This document shows, in pieces, positions 7,410-10,201 of a DNA stretch of 10,201 bases. The notes under the pieces are model-generated. The model did not search any database. It worked only from the letters and a program-made list of their open reading frames with translations, and was not told the origin of the DNA. Position numbers and translations under genes: made by a program. The DNA lies in the NCBI GenBank assembly GCA_002405485.1, contig DHLW01000141.1:4068-14268 (forward strand), given 5' to 3'. The stretch's first letter is position 1; each line of letters opens with the position of its first letter. Source of the stretch: Phycisphaerales bacterium UBA4658. Lineage in GTDB: Bacteria; Planctomycetota; Phycisphaerae; Phycisphaerales; UBA1924.

Positions 7410-7472
7410 TTCCTGTGTGTCTGGTGTGAGCGATCCATCGCGCGGGCTCCTGCGCCACGCTTCACACAGGAA
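7410..7472 (-). promoter_or_regulatory. 10-bp inverted repeat linking the guaD end to the next gene's RBS
   Basis: TTCCTGTGTG (7410-7419) and CACACAGGAA (7463-7472) are perfect complements separated by 43 bases. In the - strand transcript the first arm is made of the last codons and part of the stop codon of guaD; the second contains the AGGA ribosome-binding site of the secreted repeat-protein gene. If both genes share one transcript, the stem would hide that site until ribosomes finishing guaD open it. Role inferred from position. Confidence 0.5.
7411..7414 (-). promoter_or_regulatory. Ribosome-binding site of the repeat-protein gene
   Basis: AGGA on the - strand lies 8 nt before the ATG at 7402-7400. 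It decides the start of the secreted repeat protein over the longer frame that would begin inside guaD. It falls within the downstream arm of a 10-bp inverted repeat described separately. Confidence 0.65.
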
Positions 7473-8886
7473 TGCACTCCTCTCTCGGAGATACACCGGA
7501 CCGAGAACATTCAACCAGATCGCACGACCATTCCGGATCCGGCAGTCCGTCAATCGCGAGATCCGTTCCCGCCAGGTCGACGACCCGCCCGCCCGCAATC
7601 CGCCCCACAATCCACCGCTCATCCCACCCATACATCACCAGCGACAGCGGATCGCTCGCCTCCATCCACCGCGGCTGCGCAAAGCCCTCGCTCGCACCGA
7701 CCGTCGGATCGATCACCAGCACGTCCGCCGCCGCGCCGACTTCAAGCCGGCCCGCGTCACGCCATCCAAGCGCCAGCGCATTGCCCAGCGTGATCTGCCG
7801 CCACGCCGCACTCGGCGTCGGTACGGGCGTCACGCCGTCGATCATGCGCCTCGACTTGGCCGTCTCGATCATCGCGCGTGCCACACGCACCATGCACGGG
7901 TCCGGCCCGCCGGCGACATCGCTCCCGAGCGCGACCCGCATCCCCGCCGAAACGTGACCGGCAAGATCCATCTGCCCGGCCTGCAGGAACAGGTTCGCCG
8001 TCGGACAGTGCGCCACGATCGCGCCCGCGCCCGCGATCTGGGCACGCTCTGCCGGGCTCAGATGGATCCCATGCGCCAGGATCGTCCGATCCGTCAGCAG
8101 CCCGGCACGTTGGTAGATCTCCGTGTACGTCTCTGCTCCGTGCAACTCGGTCGCCAGTTCGCACTCGCCGACCATCTCGCTCAGATGTGTCTGTATTGTC
8201 CAGCCCGTGCTCCGGGCGAGCTCTCCAGCGCTGCGCAGAAGCGCATCGGAGCACGACACCGCAAACCTCGGCGTCACGCTCGGCGAAATCCGGTCGCATC
8301 CTTCAAGACTCGCCGCCTCACGCACGAGTTGGTTCGCCGGCCGAAGCAGCGCATCGGGCGCCTGCTGATCCATGAGCACCTGACCCACGCACCCGCGCAT
8401 GCCCATGCCGCCCAGCGCGTCGATCGCCCGCTGGGCGCCTGCGTGGTGCACCGTGGCATAGGCGCATACCCCGGTTGTGCCCGCGGCGAGCATCCGCCGA
8501 GCGGCCCGAGCCGCGGCATCGCGTGCGAACTCAGGATCGGCCCATCGCATCTCAGTCGGAAAGACCGCCGCGTTCAGCCAGTCCAGCAGCGTGAGCCCGT
8601 CGATCCCGATGCAGTCAAACTGCGGCAGATGCGCGTGCGCATCGATGAACCCCGGGGTGACCAACGCCCGCTCATGCCTCAGGTCTGCGGTGCCAAACTG
8701 ACCCGCCGAACCCACCCCGGCAATGCTCCCGCCCTCGATCAGCAACTGCCCAGGCCGGAGCAGCACGCCCCGGCCTGCGGTGTCGGGCAACAGGAGCTGG
8801 CCTTCGACGATCACGCTGCGGGCTCCAAAGTGGGGAAAATCAGCCGAGACACCGGGTCCCGGACCCGGCGCGGCTCCCCTGAGCAT
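7462..8886 (-). CDS. guaD: Guanine deaminase (amidohydrolase)
   Basis: A 474-residue amidohydrolase that would hydrolyse guanine to xanthine and ammonia in purine catabolism in the cytoplasm. The sequence follows bacterial GuaD and animal guanine deaminase closely: PGFIDAHAH at 78-86 followed by LPQ, LLDWLNAAVFPTE at 100-112, a VHH segment at 146-148, TPRF at 205-208, QTHLSEM at 232-238, LAHGIHL at 270-276, AHCPTANL at 292-299 and LGSDVAGG at 320-327. By analogy with solved relatives, zinc is bound by His84, His86, His234, His272 and Asp323, with Arg207 and Glu237 in the substrate pocket; all are present. The start is ATG 8886, giving the usual distance of about 75-80 residues to PGFID; longer readings only add improbable sequence into the intergenic region. 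E. coli GuaD is 439 residues, the excess here being mostly a C-terminal tail of about 30 residues. It is divergent from the HU-like gene. Confidence 0.93.
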   Translation of the reverse strand: MLRGAAPGPGPGVSADFPHFGARSVIVEGQLLLPDTAGRGVLLRPGQLLIEGGSIAGVGSAGQFGTADLRHERALVTPGFIDAHAHLPQFDCIGIDGLTLLDWLNAAVFPTEMRWADPEFARDAAARAARRMLAAGTTGVCAYATVHHAGAQRAIDALGGMGMRGCVGQVLMDQQAPDALLRPANQLVREAASLEGCDRISPSVTPRFAVSCSDALLRSAGELARSTGWTIQTHLSEMVGECELATELHGAETYTEIYQRAGLLTDRTILAHGIHLSPAERAQIAGAGAIVAHCPTANLFLQAGQMDLAGHVSAGMRVALGSDVAGGPDPCMVRVARAMIETAKSRRMIDGVTPVPTPSAAWRQITLGNALALGWRDAGRLEVGAAADVLVIDPTVGASEGFAQPRWMEASDPLSLVMYGWDERWIVGRIAGGRVVDLAGTDLAIDGLPDPEWSCDLVECSRSGVSPREECIPV

Positions 8887-8895
8887 AGCCGAGTA

Positions 8896-8917
8896 CGGTT
8901 TTCCGCTTGAAAAACCG
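8896..8917. repeat. 7-bp inverted repeat in the guaD 5' region
   Basis: CGGTTTT (8896-8902) and AAAACCG (8911-8917) are perfect complements with an 8-nt spacer, ten bases upstream of the guaD start. It could be a leader hairpin or an operator half-site pair. The stem is short and AT-rich, so its role is uncertain. Confidence 0.3.
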
Positions 8918-8970
8918 AGGGTCAATCCGCGAACAAGCAGTTTTCCTAAGTGATTTTTGCGGCATTCGAG

Positions 8971-8999
8971 TTGAAACGACCGACCAAATCCGCTACAAG
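8971..8999 (+). promoter_or_regulatory. Sigma70-like promoter for the HU-like gene
   Basis: TTGAAA (8971-8976, five of six matches to TTGACA), a 17-bp spacer, then TACAAG (8994-8999, four of six to TATAAT). It lies in a locally AT-richer part of the divergent gap and would give a leader of about 50 nt before the ATG at 9056. This is the best promoter match found by eye in the window. No equally good candidate for guaD was seen on the other strand. Confidence 0.6.
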
Positions 9000-9041
9000 A
9001 TGCGCAACCGCGTGCGATGGATCGCACGCACATGCATCACT

Positions 9042-9045
9042 GGAG
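9042..9045 (+). promoter_or_regulatory. Ribosome-binding site of the HU-like gene
   Basis: GGAG followed by AG lies 10 nt before ATG 9056. It supports that start over the in-frame ATG at 9017, whose extra 13 residues (Arg, His, Trp and Thr rich) resemble no HU N-terminus. Confidence 0.6.
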
Positions 9046-9055
9046 AGTCACGACC

Positions 9056-9427
9056 ATGGCGAAGAAAGCTGCTGCCCCCAAGAAGCCGGCCCCGAAGAAA
9101 CTGACCCCCTCGGCCAAGCCGCGCAAGAAGAGCGAACTGTTCAACATCATCGCCGAGCACACCGAGCTGTCCCGCAAGCAGGTCGCCGGCGTCTTCGACG
9201 TCCTCGGGACCGTCATGAAGACCGACCTGGCCAAGCCGGGCGACGGCAAGCCCAAGGAGTTCGTCGTCCCCGGCATGATGAAGGTCAAGAGCATCTTCAA
9301 GCCCGCCACCAAGGCCGCCACCAAGCCCAACCCCTTCAAGCCGGGTGAGATGATGACCGTCAAGGCCAAGCCCGCCAAGACCGTCATCAAGATCCGCCCC
9401 CTGAAGGGCCTGAAGGAAATGGTGTGA
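9056..9427 (+). CDS. HU-like nucleoid DNA-binding protein with Lys/Pro/Ala N-terminal tail
   Basis: A 123-residue, very basic protein. Residues 1-25 form a tail of Lys, Ala and Pro (AKKAAAPKKPAPKK), like the tails of histone H1-type and some actinobacterial or planctomycete HU variants. Residues 26-123 follow the HU/IHF fold: helices from SELFNIIAEH and LSRKQVAGVFDVLG, a strand block around EFVVPGMMKVKSI in place of the usual GFGTF, a PNPFKPGE turn matching the RNPxTGE DNA-intercalating tip at about 91-98, and a closing KPLKGLKEMV-type helix (here RPLKGLKEMV, 114-123). Standard HU has about 90 residues. The missing GFGTF and extra Gly/Lys insert (60-67) make it a divergent member. It would bind DNA as a dimer with little sequence preference and compact the nucleoid. 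It is driven by a good promoter and followed by a palindrome and a hairpin. Confidence 0.85.
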   Translation: MAKKAAAPKKPAPKKLTPSAKPRKKSELFNIIAEHTELSRKQVAGVFDVLGTVMKTDLAKPGDGKPKEFVVPGMMKVKSIFKPATKAATKPNPFKPGEMMTVKAKPAKTVIKIRPLKGLKEMV

Positions 9428-9444
9428 CTCGTTCGGCGGCCTGA

Positions 9445-9458
9445 CGGCATGCATGCCG
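9445..9458. repeat. 14-bp perfect palindrome after the HU-like gene
   Basis: CGGCATGCATGCCG is its own reverse complement and begins 17 bases after the HU-like stop codon. As RNA it could form only a 5-bp stem with a 4-nt loop, so a protein-binding site or part of the 3' end are both possible. Confidence 0.4.
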
Positions 9459-9485
9459 GCGGGTGCTGCAGCGATTGACAGAACA

Positions 9486-9530
9486 ACAAGCGGCCTGGCT
9501 TGCCGAACAGCGGCGTGCCAGGCCGCTTGT
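9486..9530. terminator. Bidirectional terminator-like hairpin, 14-bp stem
   Basis: ACAAGCGGCCTGGC (9486-9499) pairs perfectly with GCCAGGCCGCTTGT (9517-9530) around a 17-nt loop, with GAAC/GTTC adding a flanking match (9481-9484 and 9533-9536). It sits between the converging HU-like and PgeF-like genes. Read on the - strand the stem runs into TTGTTCTGTC, moderately T-rich, so termination of the PgeF-like transcript is the better supported role; + strand termination is also possible. Confidence 0.7.
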
Positions 9531-9580
9531 GCGTTCTTCGGCGGGATGAGCGGCCCGGTCGCGACATCTCCAGCGAACGG

Positions 9581-10195
9581 TCAGGCGGCGGGCTGCGGAC
9601 GGATGACGGCGGTCAGGCGGCCGGTCCGGCCCCGGTCGCGTCGATGGGAGAAGAACATCTCCGGGTGGCAGACGGTGCAGAGGCAGCATGCGGTGCACAC
9701 CTCGCAGCCGGCGGCGACGAGCTGGTGGCGGAGCAGGGCGGGAAGATCGACCAGGGCTTTGCCGGGCGCATCGGGGTCGGGCAGGCTCCAGATGTGGGGG
9801 GGCAGGTCGGGGTGGGACTCGGCGAGGGCGGCCACAACTTCCGGGCCGACCTGAAACGCCGCCGGACCGATGCACGGGCCGATGGCGGCCAGTGGGCGGG
9901 CGGTGTGTCCCGAGGCCAATCCGCGGAGCGCGGTGGCGGCCCGGACGGCGATCCGCAAGGCAACACCTCGCCAGCCGGCGTGGATGGCGCTGACGACGCG
10001 GCCATCCGCGGTCGCCAGCAGAATGGGGGCGCAATCGGCGATGCGGACGGAGAGCACCCGGGCCGGGTCATCTGTGACCAGGGCGTCGGCCTTGGTGCTC
10101 AGCGGCTGCCCGGATGGGTCCGGGCCGCCGAGATGGGTGGCCTCCCCCCGGCGGACAACGTGGCATTCGGCCCCGTGGACCTGGTGCAGGTTCAC
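9581..10195 (-). CDS. pgeF: PgeF/YfiH-family protein (laccase domain), apparently short at the N-terminus
   Basis: A 204-residue reading of the Cu-oxidase_4 (DUF152) family. E. coli PgeF removes wrongly incorporated residues from peptidoglycan precursors; related proteins (YlmD, FAMIN) act on purine nucleosides. The metal-site residues are present: His7 in HQVHG, Cys55 in ADC and His72 in HAGWRG. Other family blocks follow: AIGPCIGP at 104-111, FQVG at 114-117 and MFFSHRRD at 180-187. Six cysteines crowd residues 164-176, where relatives usually have about two or three. The family is normally about 240-260 residues, with 60 or so before QVHG carrying TRxGGVS and SLNLG motifs. Here the frame closes at TAG (10201-10199) two codons before the GTG at 10195, at the window edge. 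The N-terminal part is therefore lost, frameshifted or encoded in another frame outside the window. GTG 10195 is only a formal start. Confidence 0.8.
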   Translation of the reverse strand: MNLHQVHGAECHVVRRGEATHLGGPDPSGQPLSTKADALVTDDPARVLSVRIADCAPILLATADGRVVSAIHAGWRGVALRIAVRAATALRGLASGHTARPLAAIGPCIGPAAFQVGPEVVAALAESHPDLPPHIWSLPDPDAPGKALVDLPALLRHQLVAAGCEVCTACCLCTVCHPEMFFSHRRDRGRTGRLTAVIRPQPAA

Positions 10196-10201
10196 CCACT
10201 A

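Noticed and set aside
7375..8910. 511-codon + strand frame opposite guaD
   Set aside because: It is an antisense shadow: the guaD reading on the - strand has all catalytic motifs, while this translation is Arg/His/Pro rich with no domain.
1..10201. CRISPR arrays, tRNA or rRNA genes, insertion sequences, phage genes or a novel defence system
   Set aside because: No spaced direct repeats, tRNA-like cloverleaf, transposase or integrase motifs, or terminal repeats were seen on reading both strands. Base composition is uniform apart from the AT-richer divergent promoter region near 8900-9000.

Overview
The window is a high-GC bacterial chromosome segment with densely packed genes, a strong G/C preference at third codon positions and mostly weak Shine-Dalgarno sites. 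The gene types are a DUF58 plus transglutaminase pair, a YcgR-like PilZ protein beside a PilT/PilU ATPase, an HU-like protein with a Lys/Pro/Ala tail, and a secreted GxGxD-repeat protein. Together they suggest a planctomycete, perhaps of the Phycisphaerae type. That assignment is an inference from gene content; no rRNA or other marker is present.

Layout. On the + strand, bases 149-3744 carry a DUF58 gene and a TgpA-like membrane transglutaminase gene overlapping by 4 bp (GTGA). This is the usual core of the MoxR/DUF58/transglutaminase cluster, and any moxR would lie left of the window. A PilZ-domain protein (3774-4838) with both c-di-GMP-binding signatures follows, then a PilT/PilU-type retraction ATPase (4995-6152). 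A two-part inverted repeat sits directly before the ATPase start codon. The convergent gap at 6153-6322 holds two perfect hairpins of 9 and 15 bp.

On the - strand, guanine deaminase (guaD, 8886-7462) is followed 59 bp later by a signal-peptide protein with GxGxD (RTX-like) repeats (7402-6323). The last codons of guaD are perfectly complementary over 10 nt to the ribosome-binding region of that second gene, which suggests translational coupling. A divergent 169-bp gap with a good sigma70-like promoter leads to the HU-like gene (9056-9427, +). After a 14-bp palindrome and a 14-bp bidirectional terminator-like hairpin comes a PgeF/YfiH-family gene on the - strand (10195-9581). Its readable frame ends at a TAG codon at the window edge, so it seems to lack the family's N-terminal region.

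No CRISPR array, tRNA, rRNA, insertion sequence or phage gene was seen. Most genes are recognisable housekeeping or envelope functions. The points most worth a second look are the RNA-level hairpins at the guaD/RTX junction and before the PilT/PilU-like gene, the apparently short PgeF, and the tailed HU protein.
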